64,000 bases of DNA from Oerskovia jenensis (GTDB lineage Bacteria; Actinomycetota; Actinomycetes; Actinomycetales; Cellulomonadaceae), in contig NZ_JAFBBO010000001.1 of NCBI RefSeq assembly GCF_016907235.1, positions 3,286,001 to 3,350,000 on the forward strand. The letters run 5' to 3'. Under the pieces are notes generated by a model. That model was given only the letters and a program-made list of their open reading frames with translations. It was not told the origin of the DNA and made no database searches. The translations under genes and the position numbers were made by a program. This document shows, piece by piece, positions 19,994 through 28,966 of the stretch. Every line of letters starts with the position of its first letter. Positions within the stretch are counted from its first letter, which is position 1.

Positions 19994-21601
19994 TCACCCC
20001 ACCCTGCCCACCGAGTCCTGGGTGAGCCGGAGCAGCGCACCGCGGTAGCCGATCAGCCCCTCGTTCGCGGTGCTCTCGCCGGTCCACAGCACGTCACCCG
20101 TCGCCAGGTCGTATCCAGTGCTCCGGGAAGCCCCGTCGGCGCCGAAGGTGAGGACGATCACCTGGGAGCCGTCGGTCGCCGCACCGGACGGGTAGACCGA
20201 GTCCTCTCCGGGCACGGTCCACAGCCTGCGGCCCGTGGTCGGGTCGAGAGCGGTCACGCCGTTCGCGCCGTCGCCGACGACGATGACGGCGGCCGTGTGC
20301 ACGAACAACGCGTTCGCGGACGTCGAGACGTCCCAGAGCTCCTCGCCCTCGGGCGTGAACGCCGCGAGGCCGCTCAGGGTGTCGACGAAGACCGTGCTCT
20401 CGCCCGTCCCGTCCGTGGCGGACGGGCGGAGGATCTGACCGGTGACCTCCCACGACGGTGCGCCCGTGCGGTCGAGCACGATCGTGCGCGTGGTCGTCTG
20501 GTCGAACCTGGCCGCGGTCGTCGCCGTCAAGGGCTCGACCTGGTCGTCCGGGGCGGCCGGGTCGTCCAGGCGGTCACCGCCCGCATCGAACGACGCGCTG
20601 ACGCCGCAACCGTCGACCTGGACGACGTGGCCCGCCGTCCAGGCGGTCACCTGGTCGAGCATCAGCACGGGCTCGGTCCCGTCGGGGCGCCCTTGGCACT
20701 CCCAGGCCTCGTCCGGTGCGACGAACGGCACCCGGTTCTCCCAGAGCACGTCTCCCGAGAGCGCGTCCTCCAGGGTCACGACGACGCCGCGTCCGCCGGG
20801 CACGTCGACGAAGGTCGGGGAGCCGTCCTCGCTCCAGATCTCGCGCCGGCCGACCGGCGGACCGACGGGTCCGTCGCGACGGACCGTCACGACCGTGCTG
20901 CCGGGCCCGACGGCGTAGCCCGACGTCTCGTCGACCGCGCCGAGGTCCCTGCGCCCCGTGGTCCGCCCGTCCGGGTCCAGGGCCGTGACCGTCATGGCCT
21001 CCGGGGTGCCTGACAGGCACAGGAGGGGGCCGTCGTCCACGGCGAACGGCTGCCAGAAGCTGTTCCGACCACAGATCGCCTGGGGGCCGACCCTCGCCTC
21101 CCACACGTCCTGCCCGGTCAGGACGTCGACAGCGGTGACGGTCTCGTCGGTGCCGGAGCCGTCGCGGGCGAGGAGCAGCCCGCCCCAGGGCGTCCAGACC
21201 TGGTCTGTCAGGTCGCTCGACCAGATCTCGTGCGGCGGTCCCGTGAAGGGCAGCACCCCGCCCTCGCTCGCGACGAGACGCGTCGCGGTGCGTCGCTCCT
21301 CGATCTCCCCGCCGATCGCGAGCCCGCCGGCCACGAGGGCCAGGACACCGGCACCAGCGGCCACAGGCCACCAGCGCTTCCTGCCCGACGGCGCGCCCCC
21401 AGACCCAGGGGCCGCGGCCTCCGGGTCGTCGTGGGAGCCGTCAGCACCAGATCCGCCGCCCGCGGCGGCGGCCGACTCGTCGGACCCGGCAGCCTCCGCA
21501 GGCCCGGCCCGGTCTGCTGGCACCGGGCGGTCGTCGTCCAGGTCCTCGACGACCTCGAACGACACCGTGCGACTGGCGGCGGACTGGCGGCGGCGCGGCA
21601 T
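19994..21601 (-). CDS. Membrane-anchored PQQ-like beta-propeller protein, 535 aa
   Basis: The N-terminal 75 residues are polar and cytoplasmic (rich in Asp, Ala, Gly), then comes one transmembrane segment (about 77-98) and an extracytoplasmic domain. The domain carries repeated propeller blades of the PQQ_2 type: TAVDVLTGQDVWEARVG, LEDALSGDVLWENR, TALDPTTGRRLWTVPG and GYDLATGDVLWTGE. The start at ATG 21601 is chosen because upstream sequence in frame is not protein-like. No catalytic residues are recognisable; such proteins often act as scaffolds or are of unknown function. It ends 20 nt before the PPTase start on the same strand. Confidence 0.82.
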   Translation of the reverse strand: MPRRRQSAASRTVSFEVVEDLDDDRPVPADRAGPAEAAGSDESAAAAGGGSGADGSHDDPEAAAPGSGGAPSGRKRWWPVAAGAGVLALVAGGLAIGGEIEERRTATRLVASEGGVLPFTGPPHEIWSSDLTDQVWTPWGGLLLARDGSGTDETVTAVDVLTGQDVWEARVGPQAICGRNSFWQPFAVDDGPLLCLSGTPEAMTVTALDPDGRTTGRRDLGAVDETSGYAVGPGSTVVTVRRDGPVGPPVGRREIWSEDGSPTFVDVPGGRGVVVTLEDALSGDVLWENRVPFVAPDEAWECQGRPDGTEPVLMLDQVTAWTAGHVVQVDGCGVSASFDAGGDRLDDPAAPDDQVEPLTATTAARFDQTTTRTIVLDRTGAPSWEVTGQILRPSATDGTGESTVFVDTLSGLAAFTPEGEELWDVSTSANALFVHTAAVIVVGDGANGVTALDPTTGRRLWTVPGEDSVYPSGAATDGSQVIVLTFGADGASRSTGYDLATGDVLWTGESTANEGLIGYRGALLRLTQDSVGRVG

Positions 21602-21672
21602 GGAGCGGAGCCTAGCGGCCCGGGCGGCACACCACGAGCGCCGCCGCGGCCCGCCGCGAAGGGAGGAGCCCG

Positions 21673-21963
21673 TCAGCGCAGGAACAACCTCGACGCCTGC
21701 GCCTCGGCGTCCGCGTACGTCTGGGCGGCGGAGCCCAGCGCGGTCGTGATCGAGTCGAGCGCGGTCTCGACGTGCACCTGCGCGCCCTGCCACTCGGCCA
21801 GGACGCCCGCGAACGCGGTGGCCGCGCCGCCCTGCCAGCTCGCCTGGAGGTCCTGGAGGTTGCGCATCATGGCCCCGACCTCGGCGCGGATGGCCGCCAC
21901 CGATCCTCCGACCGCTGCGCTCGCCTGGGCCACCCGTGCGCTGTCGACCTCGTACCTGCTCAT
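21673..21963 (-). CDS. WXG100-family (ESAT-6-like) secreted protein, 96 aa
   Basis: A small helical-hairpin protein of the type secreted by type VII systems. It has a Trp-x-Gly turn (ASWQGGAATAF) in the middle between two amphipathic helices, no signal peptide, and the usual length of about 100. The ATG at 21963 follows a purine-rich GAGAGGCAGGA. No EccC/EccD genes are nearby, so the secretion machinery must be elsewhere. It lies 71 nt upstream of the PQQ-propeller gene on the same strand, which might be its partner, but this is inference. Confidence 0.9.
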   Translation of the reverse strand: MSRYEVDSARVAQASAAVGGSVAAIRAEVGAMMRNLQDLQASWQGGAATAFAGVLAEWQGAQVHVETALDSITTALGSAAQTYADAEAQASRLFLR

Positions 21964-22159
21964 GTCGTCCTGCCTCTCACCGTGCCTGCGGGGCACCGGT
22001 CGGCGTCCCGCCCCGGGGCGCGGTGCGCGACCGGGTGAGCAGGACGCTAGAGGCGAGCGGCGCCGTCGGGCAGGGGAGGCACCGTGCCCTGTGGGCGCGG
22101 CCTCAGGACACGGGCCTGTGCACGGGTCGCCCCCTCGGCGTGCCAGGTCCGAGGCGAGC

Positions 22160-22897
22160 TCAGGACGGCGAGGGCGCGACCAGCGCGGGAGGGGCCGACG
22201 CCTCGAGCTTCTTCTGCTCCTTGCGCAGGCGCTGCAGCTCGGCGTCCAGGTTCTGCCGCGCGGGCTCCTCCCACGCGGCACCGAGCGGGCTCGAGAACAG
22301 CGAACGACGCTCGAGCAGCCTGGTGATGATCGCGGTGCGCGCCCGCAGGTAGTCGGCGAGCGGGATGTGCGCGTACTCGTCGCGCACGTCCTTGAGGTAC
22401 TCCTTGTACCGCTGGGGCTCGGCCGCGAGCATCGCGAGGTCCGCGTCGCACAGCACGGCGCAGTCGAAGTCCGCGGGGTCCGGCGCGTGGCGCACGAGGG
22501 CGTTGACGAGGAACTCGACGCGGCGGCACGCCTTCTCGGGGACGCCCAGGCCCGAGAGCTGCTCGAACGCGAGCGCCGCGCTCGCGCTCGTGTCCTCGCC
22601 CCCCTTGTTGGCGTACGCGGCCTTGCGGGCCGCGTCGAAGATCGCGCCGTGGTACCAGGCCGCGAGGCGGACCACGTCGGCGTCGTGCGTCTCCTCCGCG
22701 AGCTCGTCGACACGTCCGAGGACGTCGGCGAGGTGACGCAGGTTGTGGAAGTGGCGGTCGGGCTGGCTCCAGCGCTCGAGGAGCCCTTCGCCGACGGCGA
22801 CGATCTCCTCGGTGGGGGCGCTCGCCCCGGCGCCCTTGCAGCTACGGGTCCAGGAGGTGAGCAACCACTGCGGTGCGTCAGAGGTGGTGACGCCCAT
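22160..22897 (-). CDS. Predicted metal-dependent HD-superfamily phosphohydrolase, 245 aa
   Basis: It shows the features of the HD-like phosphohydrolase family seen in many actinobacteria: HFHNLRHL (His49, His51, His55), AAWYHGAIFD (His83, Asp88) and a later CDADLAML block, plausible metal ligands. It is soluble with no signal. The C-terminal 30 residues form a charged coiled coil (LDAELQRLRKEQKKLE). Substrate is unknown. It is separated from the two-component system by 62 nt on the same strand and from the WXG100 gene by 196 nt. Confidence 0.85.
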   Translation of the reverse strand: MGVTTSDAPQWLLTSWTRSCKGAGASAPTEEIVAVGEGLLERWSQPDRHFHNLRHLADVLGRVDELAEETHDADVVRLAAWYHGAIFDAARKAAYANKGGEDTSASAALAFEQLSGLGVPEKACRRVEFLVNALVRHAPDPADFDCAVLCDADLAMLAAEPQRYKEYLKDVRDEYAHIPLADYLRARTAIITRLLERRSLFSSPLGAAWEEPARQNLDAELQRLRKEQKKLEASAPPALVAPSPS

Positions 22898-22959
22898 GAG
22901 ATCAGCCTTCTTCGATGCGGGAACAGGATGCGTCGTCGAGCGCGGATGCTCCTTCGAGC

Positions 22960-24711
22960 CTACGTCCGATCCGCCGACGACCCGCCATCGTAGCCCTGAG
23001 TCGGGAGTTCCACATGAACCGTGAGGCCACCGCCCTGCGTGGGGGCCACGGAGATGTGCCCGTGGTGCGCCCCGACGATGGCCGCGACGATCGCCATGCC
23101 CAGCCCAGAGCCGCCCGAGGCGCGGTTGCGCGACGAGTCCGCGCGGTAGAACCGCTCGAACACGTGAGCCGCCTGCTCGGGGGTGATGCCCGGTCCGTGG
23201 TCGCGCACCTCGAGGACCGCGACGGGGGGCCCGTCGCCGTCCTGGACCTGCGTCCCGAGCGCGATCTCCACGGGGGTACCGGCCGGGGTGTGCTGCGCGA
23301 CGTTGCCGATCAGGTTGGCGAGCACCTGGCGCAGCCGGTCCTCGTCGCCGATCACGGTGAGGTCCTGGGGCGTGTCCCCGGACGCCCCGCCCAGCCCCAC
23401 GAGCCGCACCTCGCGCGTCGGGTCGAGGGCGTGCAGGTCACCGGCGGAGTCGCGGGCGAGGGCCGCGAGGTTCACGGGGTCGCGACGGATGGGCCTGCCC
23501 TCGTCGAGGCGCGCGAGCGCGAGGAGGTCGTTGACGAGCGTGCCCATGCGGGCCGCGGAGTCCTCGATGCGGCGCATCGTGTCGTCCATCTGCTCGGGGG
23601 TCGTCAGGGCGCCCATGCGGTAGAGCTCGCCGTAGCCGCGCACGGTCGCGAGGGGGGTCCTCAGCTCGTGGCTGGCGTCCGAGACGAAGCGTCGCATGCG
23701 TGCCTCGGAGGCCTCGGACGCCGCGAACGCGCGTTCGATGTGGTTGAGCATGATGTTGAGCGACTCCGCGAGCGAGCCGACCTCGGTCGTCGGCGGGGCC
23801 GGGCGGATTCGCCGTGTCAGGTCGCCTCCCGCGATGTCGGCCGCGGCGACCTCGATCTCGCGCAGCGGCCGGAGGGCACGCTGGACGGCGACGAACGAGA
23901 TGGCCCCGCCGATCAGCGCGATCCCCAGCCCGCTGATCCCGAGGGTCAGGCCGAGGATCCGGGCCGTCTCGTGGATCTTGGAGAGGGGGAGCGCCGCGAA
24001 CGCGGTCCCGGCGTCGCCGTCGTTGATGAGGAGCGGCATGACCCGCCAGTCCGACGGGTCGATCGGCACGAACGGCGTGGTCGCGACCCCGACCGTGAAC
24101 GGCTCGCCACCCATCCGGCGGACCTCGTCGACCGACAGCGCGGGGATGTCGGGGATGCCGAACCGCAGCGCGGTCTCGGGGAGGACGCGCTGCGTCATGC
24201 CGCCCTCGTCGAACCGGTAGACGACGTAGTAGTCGCTGGGGAGCGAGTCGCCGCCCGACATGCTCTGCTGCTGCTGCAGCGGCTCGCTCGCGATCGACGC
24301 CGCCTCGCGCTCGAGCTGGGAGTCGACCTGGCCCACGAGGTACCTCGACACCACGGTCATGGTCGTGACGGCCGCGATGCCCAGCCCCGTGGCGAGCAGC
24401 AGCGTGATGATCGCGACGAGCCGGGTGCGCAGCGGGATCCGCGCGAACCAGCTCCAGCTCTCCGTGGGCACGGTCTTGCCGTAGGGGCGGGTCTCGTGGC
24501 CCGCTCGGGACTGCGGGGCGGGAGTGGGTCCCGTGCCCGACGGCGGAGCCTGCGTCCCAGGACGCGCCGCACCCGGGGCGCGGGGACCCGCGGAGGGGCG
24601 TGACGGCGTCGGGCGGGAAGCGGGAGGCGGCGGGACGGGGGGCAGGTCGTCCGGAGCCGACGAGCCCGGGGGGCCGGCCGGACCACCGGGCGACGACGAG
24701 GGCGTGCTCAT
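22960..24711 (-). CDS. Two-component sensor histidine kinase, 583 aa
   Basis: A roughly 80-residue Pro-rich cytoplasmic leader is followed by TM1 (about 97-119), an extracytoplasmic sensor region with a Gln stretch, TM2 (about 245-268), a HAMP domain, a dimerisation/phosphoacceptor domain (SDASHELRTPLATVRGY, His348) and a HATPase domain with N-box (NLIGNVAQHTP), DHGPGI and GGSGLGMAIV. The ATG at 24711 overlaps the response-regulator stop by 4 nt, so kinase and regulator are one operon. The overall plan resembles MprB-type envelope-stress kinases, but the signal is not evident from the sequence. Confidence 0.95.
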   Translation of the reverse strand: MSTPSSSPGGPAGPPGSSAPDDLPPVPPPPASRPTPSRPSAGPRAPGAARPGTQAPPSGTGPTPAPQSRAGHETRPYGKTVPTESWSWFARIPLRTRLVAIITLLLATGLGIAAVTTMTVVSRYLVGQVDSQLEREAASIASEPLQQQQSMSGGDSLPSDYYVVYRFDEGGMTQRVLPETALRFGIPDIPALSVDEVRRMGGEPFTVGVATTPFVPIDPSDWRVMPLLINDGDAGTAFAALPLSKIHETARILGLTLGISGLGIALIGGAISFVAVQRALRPLREIEVAAADIAGGDLTRRIRPAPPTTEVGSLAESLNIMLNHIERAFAASEASEARMRRFVSDASHELRTPLATVRGYGELYRMGALTTPEQMDDTMRRIEDSAARMGTLVNDLLALARLDEGRPIRRDPVNLAALARDSAGDLHALDPTREVRLVGLGGASGDTPQDLTVIGDEDRLRQVLANLIGNVAQHTPAGTPVEIALGTQVQDGDGPPVAVLEVRDHGPGITPEQAAHVFERFYRADSSRNRASGGSGLGMAIVAAIVGAHHGHISVAPTQGGGLTVHVELPTQGYDGGSSADRT

Positions 24712-25457
24712 GACCGGCGGGTGCTCCCGGACTCCGGAGGGGTGCGCAGCAGGTACCCCACACCGCGCTTGGTGTGGATGAGGGGCTGGACGGGCTCCTC
24801 GGTGCCGTCCGGACCGACGACCGTGAGGTTGTCGATCTTGCGTCGCAGGTACGAGATGTAGGACTCGACGATGTTCGCGTCGCCGCCCCAGTCGTACTGC
24901 CACACGTGGTCGAGGATCTGCGACTTCGACAGGACGCGGCCCGCGTTGAGCATGAGGTAGCGCAAGAGCTTGAACTCGGTGGGCGACAGGTCCACGACCT
25001 GACCCGCGCGGCGCACCTCGTGCGAGTCCTCGTCGAGCTCGAGGTCCGCGAAGCGCAGGACCGCGGAGTCGTCGGGCTCGGCGTGGGTGCGCCGAAGCAC
25101 CGCGCGGATCCGGGCCACGACCTCCTCGAGGCTGAACGGCTTGGTCACGTAGTCGTCGCCGCCGACCGTGAGGCCCGTGACCTTGTCCTGCGTGTCGTCG
25201 CGCGCCGTGAGGAACAGCACGGGCGTGTGGTGCCCTGTCGCGCGCATGCGGCGGGTCACGGTGAAGCCGTCCATGTCGGGCAGCATGACGTCGAGGACCA
25301 CGAGGTCCGGTTCGACGTCGCGCACGAGCTTGAGCGCGCTCGTGCCGTCCGCGGCCGCGTAGACCTCGAAACCGGCGAAGCGCAGGGACGTGGACAGCAG
25401 CTCGCGGATGTTGGGCTCGTCGTCGACCACGACGAGCCGCGCCTCGGGTTCGCTCAT
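24708..25457 (-). CDS. OmpR/PhoB-family response regulator, 249 aa
   Basis: Receiver domain with acidic pocket Asp12/Asp13, phosphoacceptor Asp56 (VVLDVMLPDMDGF), Thr84 and Lys106 (TKPF), then a winged-helix DNA-binding domain (LSPTEFKLLRYLMLNAGRVLSKSQILDHVW and the recognition region NIVESYISYLRRKID). The C-terminus ends with the typical KRGVGYLL. The start at ATG 25457 is followed by a normal receiver N-terminus. It is transcribed first, with the kinase following by a 4-nt overlap. Confidence 0.96.
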   Translation of the reverse strand: MSEPEARLVVVDDEPNIRELLSTSLRFAGFEVYAAADGTSALKLVRDVEPDLVVLDVMLPDMDGFTVTRRMRATGHHTPVLFLTARDDTQDKVTGLTVGGDDYVTKPFSLEEVVARIRAVLRRTHAEPDDSAVLRFADLELDEDSHEVRRAGQVVDLSPTEFKLLRYLMLNAGRVLSKSQILDHVWQYDWGGDANIVESYISYLRRKIDNLTVVGPDGTEEPVQPLIHTKRGVGYLLRTPPESGSTRRS

Positions 25458-25611
25458 GGTTCCAGTGTGCGACCGAACCCTGGGAGTCGCCTGGGCGGCA
25501 GCGGTGGAGCCGTGCGCACCCGGGGTGCGGGGGGGCTCGTACCGGGACGTGGCGCGGGTCCGGACGTCCCGGGTTCTGGCAGGTCGTGGGTCGAGGAGGA
25601 AGGATGCAGGG

Positions 25612-26811
25612 ATGCGCATCAGTGACGACCACCGCAGAGCGCGACTCGTCGCGCACCAGCTCGACCTCGGGCCCACGGGCCCGCACCCCGTGACCTCGGT
25701 CGAGGGCGTCGTCGACCGGCTCGTGGCCCTCCACGCGACCGACGCCCCGAGCGTCTACCTCTCGGTGCTCGCGCGGGTTCCCGGCCTGCGCGTCGAGGAC
25801 GTGCGGGCCGCGATGTACGAGCGGCGCTCCCTGGTCCGTGTCCTCGCGATGCGCCGCACCCTGTTCGTCGTGCCGCGCGACCTGGTGCCGGTCGTGCACG
25901 CGGGGGCGAGCGCCGCCGTCGGGCGCCGGCTGCGTGCCCGTCTCCTCAAGGAGCTCGCGACGATCCCCACGGACCCGCCCGTCGAGGACGCAGAGGGCTT
26001 CCTCGCCGGTGCCGAGGCGCAGGTCCACGACGCCCTCGCGGAGCACGGGCCCCTCACGGGCGCACAGCTCTCCGCACGGGCCCCCGCGCTGCGGACCGCT
26101 TTCCTGCCGACCACGACCAGGTCGTGGGACGTGCGGCGCTCGCTGACGTCCCCGCTGCTGTCGCTGCTGTCGGCCGAGGGGCGGATCGTCCGGGGCGAGC
26201 CGACCGGGGGGTGGTCGTCCAACCGGTTCCTGTGGCGCCCCGTCGAGGACTGGCTGCCGGGAGGCATCCCCGAGCTCGACGAGGCCGCGGCCCGGGTGCG
26301 GCTCGCGTCCGCGTGGCTCGGTTCCTTCGGCCCCGCGACCGTCGCGGACCTCCAGTGGTGGACCGGGTGGAACCTGGGGCAGACGCGGGCGGCGCTCTCC
26401 GCGCTCGACGTGCGCGAGGTCGAGCTCGAGGGGGTCGGCGCCGGTGTCGCGCTGCGATCCACCGACCTGGCCCCGGCGCCCGACGCCGCTGCCGGGCACG
26501 TGGCCCTGCTGCCCTCGCTCGACCCCACCGCCATGGGCTGGAAGCACAGGGACTGGTACCTCGGGCCACACCGCGAACAGCTCTTCGACACGGCGGGGAA
26601 CATCGGGGCCACCGTCTGGTGGGAGGGCCGCATCGTCGGGGCGTGGGCCGTGCGGCCGGACGGGTCCCCCGCGGTGCGGCTGCTCGAGGACATCGGGACG
26701 GACGGGGCCGCGGCCGTCGACGCCGAGGCGGCCCGGCTCACCGGTCTGCTCGACGGGGGCGGCGTGACGGCGTCGTTCCCCACGCCGCTGTACCGCGAGC
26801 TGCGGGGCTGA
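25612..26811 (+). CDS. Winged-helix DNA-binding domain protein (HTH_42/AlkZ-YcaQ-like), 399 aa
   Basis: The sequence follows the actinobacterial winged-helix family related to AlkZ/YcaQ DNA glycosylases: an N-terminal RARLVAHQLDL, SVEGVVDRLVALHATDAPSVYLSVLAR, MRRTLFVVPRDLVP, and later VADLQWWTGWNLGQTRAAL and LLPSLDPTAMGWKHRDWYL. AlkZ proteins carry a QxQ/QxD catalytic motif. I see LPSLDPT at the equivalent place, so glycosylase activity is uncertain. The ATG at 25612 was chosen; a purine-rich GAGGAGGAAGG lies upstream. Divergent from the response-regulator gene, and followed by a strong hairpin terminator. Confidence 0.82.
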   Translation: MRISDDHRRARLVAHQLDLGPTGPHPVTSVEGVVDRLVALHATDAPSVYLSVLARVPGLRVEDVRAAMYERRSLVRVLAMRRTLFVVPRDLVPVVHAGASAAVGRRLRARLLKELATIPTDPPVEDAEGFLAGAEAQVHDALAEHGPLTGAQLSARAPALRTAFLPTTTRSWDVRRSLTSPLLSLLSAEGRIVRGEPTGGWSSNRFLWRPVEDWLPGGIPELDEAAARVRLASAWLGSFGPATVADLQWWTGWNLGQTRAALSALDVREVELEGVGAGVALRSTDLAPAPDAAAGHVALLPSLDPTAMGWKHRDWYLGPHREQLFDTAGNIGATVWWEGRIVGAWAVRPDGSPAVRLLEDIGTDGAAAVDAEAARLTGLLDGGGVTASFPTPLYRELRG

Positions 26812-26838
26812 CCGCACCCGGGCGTCCCGCGGACGCGA

Positions 26839-26877
26839 GGAGGGCGGGACCGCGCACGCGGCGCGGTCCCGCCCTCC
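26839..26877. terminator. Strong bidirectional hairpin terminator
   Basis: A perfect 17-bp stem (GGAGGGCGGGACCGCGC at 26839-26855 and its complement at 26861-26877) with a 5-nt loop lies between the convergent winged-helix and NYN genes. There is no T-tract, which is usual for terminators in such GC-rich genomes. Confidence 0.85.
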
Positions 26878-26893
26878 CGGGGTCCGAGGGGAC

Positions 26894-27502
26894 TCAGAGG
26901 TAGCGCAGCGGGTCGAAGTCCTCGAGCGGGATGATCCGGACACGCGGCAGGACGGTCTGGAACGCGCCCACGTTGTCCTCGAGGTCGTAGAAGCTCAGGC
27001 CCCGCGACGCCAGCTCGGTGAAGCGCGAGTTGACGAACTCACGGAAGCACAGCAGCCCGACACGGCGGTCGCCGTCCTCGAGCAGCTCCGCGACCTGCGG
27101 GATGAAGTCGCCGTCGTGGCTCGCGAGGAGCACGTCGCCCGGGCGGTCCTTGAGTGCTTCGAGGGTGCGCTGGATACCGATGTCCACGACCTTCTCGGAG
27201 CTGGACCCGGCCAGCGGGATGGGGCGGTATCCCATCGCGAGCAACGCCTGGACGAACGCCATGGGCATCTGGCCCGACGAGGCGTTGAGGAAGAACAGGG
27301 GGGTGACGTCCTGGGCCCACAGGGTGGCCGCGAAGTCGACGATGCGGTCCCAGCGGGGGCGCTCCTCGGGGTTCGGCCGGTGTCCCAGGACGCTCATCCC
27401 GAGCGTCGCGTCGATGTTCTCCCCGTCGACGATCACATAGGTGCGGCGCCTGGCCTCACCCTGGGTGCTGACGAGGCCGTTCGACGTGCTGGAGTCCGAC
27501 AT
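26894..27502 (-). CDS. NYN-domain (LabA/DUF88-like) predicted ribonuclease, 202 aa
   Basis: PIN-like NYN domain with acidic residues at YVIVDGENID (Asp26, Asn29, Asp31), KVVDIGI (Asp107) and SHDGDF (Asp130, Asp132), the expected metal-binding cluster of an RNase fold. A short variable N-terminus precedes the domain. The C-terminus (ILPRV-type strand then PLEDFDPLRYL) is specific to this actinobacterial subgroup. Target RNA is unknown. Monocistronic, ending at the terminator 26839-26877. Confidence 0.88.
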   Translation of the reverse strand: MSDSSTSNGLVSTQGEARRRTYVIVDGENIDATLGMSVLGHRPNPEERPRWDRIVDFAATLWAQDVTPLFFLNASSGQMPMAFVQALLAMGYRPIPLAGSSSEKVVDIGIQRTLEALKDRPGDVLLASHDGDFIPQVAELLEDGDRRVGLLCFREFVNSRFTELASRGLSFYDLEDNVGAFQTVLPRVRIIPLEDFDPLRYL

Positions 27503-27642
27503 GGGGTCCAGCCTATCCGCCGCTGTGGGGCGGGTCGGTCGCCCGCGCCTGCGTCGGGCCGACGCGGGCGCCCTGACACAGATCCCGCCGAGGCGTGAGC
27601 ACGGTTTGCATGTGAACCCCAGGTTACGAGTACCTTTCAGCG

Positions 27643-28401
27643 GTGAACCTCCAGCTTCTCGACCCGGTCCGGATCACGGTCGTCCAGAACTCCCCGGACG
27701 TCACCCTGGACGCCTTCGCGGACCGGCTCGGGCCCGACGTCCGTCTGGTGCGCCCCTTCGAGGGAGACGCCCTGCCGGACGTGACCGACGTGGGTGACGG
27801 CCTCGTGGTGCTCGGCGGTCGGATGTCCGCCTACGCCGACGACGTCGCGCCGTGGCTCCCCGCGCTGCGAGACCTCCTGGGCGCAGCGGTTCGCTCCGCG
27901 GTGCCGACGCTCGGCGTGTGCCTCGGGGCCCAGCTCCTCGCGGTCGCGGGCGGCGGGCACGTGCAGGTCGCGGCCCCTCCCGGGCGCGAGGTCGGCCTGA
28001 CCCGCGTGTTCTGGAGGTCGGGCGCGGAGGCCGACCCGGTTCTCGGCCCGTTGGCGCGGGCCGCGGCGGGGACGGGCAAGCGTGCCCGCTCGCTCACGCT
28101 CAGCATGCACGCCGACGCGATCATCGACCTGCCCGAGGACGCGACCTGGCTCGGCATGTCCGACATGTACCCGTACCAGGCGTTCCGGCTCGGCTCGGCG
28201 CTGGGTGTCCAGTTCCATCCGGAGGCGACGCTCGACACGATCCGCCGCTGGTCCGAGGGGCACCCGGACGTCGACACCGAGAACGTCCTCGCCGAAGCGG
28301 AGCCGTTCGAGGGTGAGGTCCTGGAGACGGGGCGTCTCCTCGCGGAGTCGTTCCTCGCCGTCGTGCACGACGACGTCGCGTGCCGGGGCGTGCGGGCGTA
28401 G
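27643..28401 (+). CDS. Class I glutamine amidotransferase-like protein, 252 aa
   Basis: GATase1 domain with nucleophile Cys93 in GVCLGAQLLA and the catalytic pair His192/Glu194 in VQFHPEAT. A stand-alone domain, like GMP-synthase-type or YfeJ-like amidotransferases that act on an unknown acceptor; no synthetase gene is adjacent. The GTG at 27643 is used; it lies directly at the start of the conserved region. Upstream (27605-27640) is AT-richer (TTTGCATG, TTACGAGTACCTTT) and is a plausible promoter. Confidence 0.88.
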   Translation: MNLQLLDPVRITVVQNSPDVTLDAFADRLGPDVRLVRPFEGDALPDVTDVGDGLVVLGGRMSAYADDVAPWLPALRDLLGAAVRSAVPTLGVCLGAQLLAVAGGGHVQVAAPPGREVGLTRVFWRSGAEADPVLGPLARAAAGTGKRARSLTLSMHADAIIDLPEDATWLGMSDMYPYQAFRLGSALGVQFHPEATLDTIRRWSEGHPDVDTENVLAEAEPFEGEVLETGRLLAESFLAVVHDDVACRGVRA

Positions 28402-28491
28402 GTCCTGCGGCGGGGCGGCCCTGCCTTCCCCGCCGCGCACCGGCTGCGTGTCCGGCGATCGCTACCGGGTGGTCGGTGGCAGGGTGTCGAC

Positions 28492-28791
28492 ATGATCCGA
28501 CACACCGTCGCCTTCCGCCTGCGCCACCCCGAGGGGTCCGCCGCCGAGGCCGCCTTCCTGACCGACGCGCGCGTCCTGGCGCAGATCCCGGGCGTCGAGA
28601 GGTTCGAACAGCTCCGCCAGACGAGCACCAAGAACGCGTTCACGTTCGGCTTCTCGATGGAGTTCGCCGACGCCGACGCCTACGCGGCCTACGACGGGCA
28701 CCCGGACCACCGGGCGTTCGTCGCCCGGCGCTGGGTCCCCGAGGTGGAGGACTTCCTGGAGATCGACTACGAGCCGCTGGCAGCCGACTGA
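28492..28791 (+). CDS. Dabb-family (stress-responsive A/B barrel) protein, 99 aa
   Basis: Small single-domain protein with the Dabb signature: an N-terminal IRHTVAFRLRHPEGS, a central strand FTFGFSMEFADADAYAAYDGHPDH, then the C-terminal helix and strand EDFLEIDYEPL. Such domains form dimeric ferredoxin-like barrels. Some are enzymes in polyketide-like pathways; others have no known function. It sits 90 nt after the amidotransferase gene and is probably a short operon with it. Followed by a strong terminator. Confidence 0.9.
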   Translation: MIRHTVAFRLRHPEGSAAEAAFLTDARVLAQIPGVERFEQLRQTSTKNAFTFGFSMEFADADAYAAYDGHPDHRAFVARRWVPEVEDFLEIDYEPLAAD

Positions 28792-28881
28792 CCCCCGAGG
28801 CGGCCGGACCCCAGCGGCGGCGCGCACGCCGCGTACGTCGCCCGCGCGAAGGCGGCGACCGGTCGGGGCCCTCGCACGCAC

Positions 28882-28913
28882 GACGGCCGGTGACCTGGTG
28901 GTCACCGGCCGTC
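28882..28913. terminator. Hairpin terminator between convergent genes
   Basis: A perfect 14-bp stem (GACGGCCGGTGACC at 28882-28895, complement 28900-28913) with a TGGT tetraloop, positioned to stop both the Dabb transcript and the PspA transcript. Confidence 0.88.
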
Positions 28914-28966
28914 CTCGTCTCGGGTGTCCGCTGCGGTGGGCCGCCCGCCGGCGGCCCACCGGCGGC

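Noticed and set aside
22960-26943. Histidine-kinase frame extending to 1327 codons
   Set aside because: The part upstream of 24711 is antisense to, or out of frame with, the response regulator and winged-helix gene. The kinase start at 24711 overlaps the regulator stop by 4 nt.
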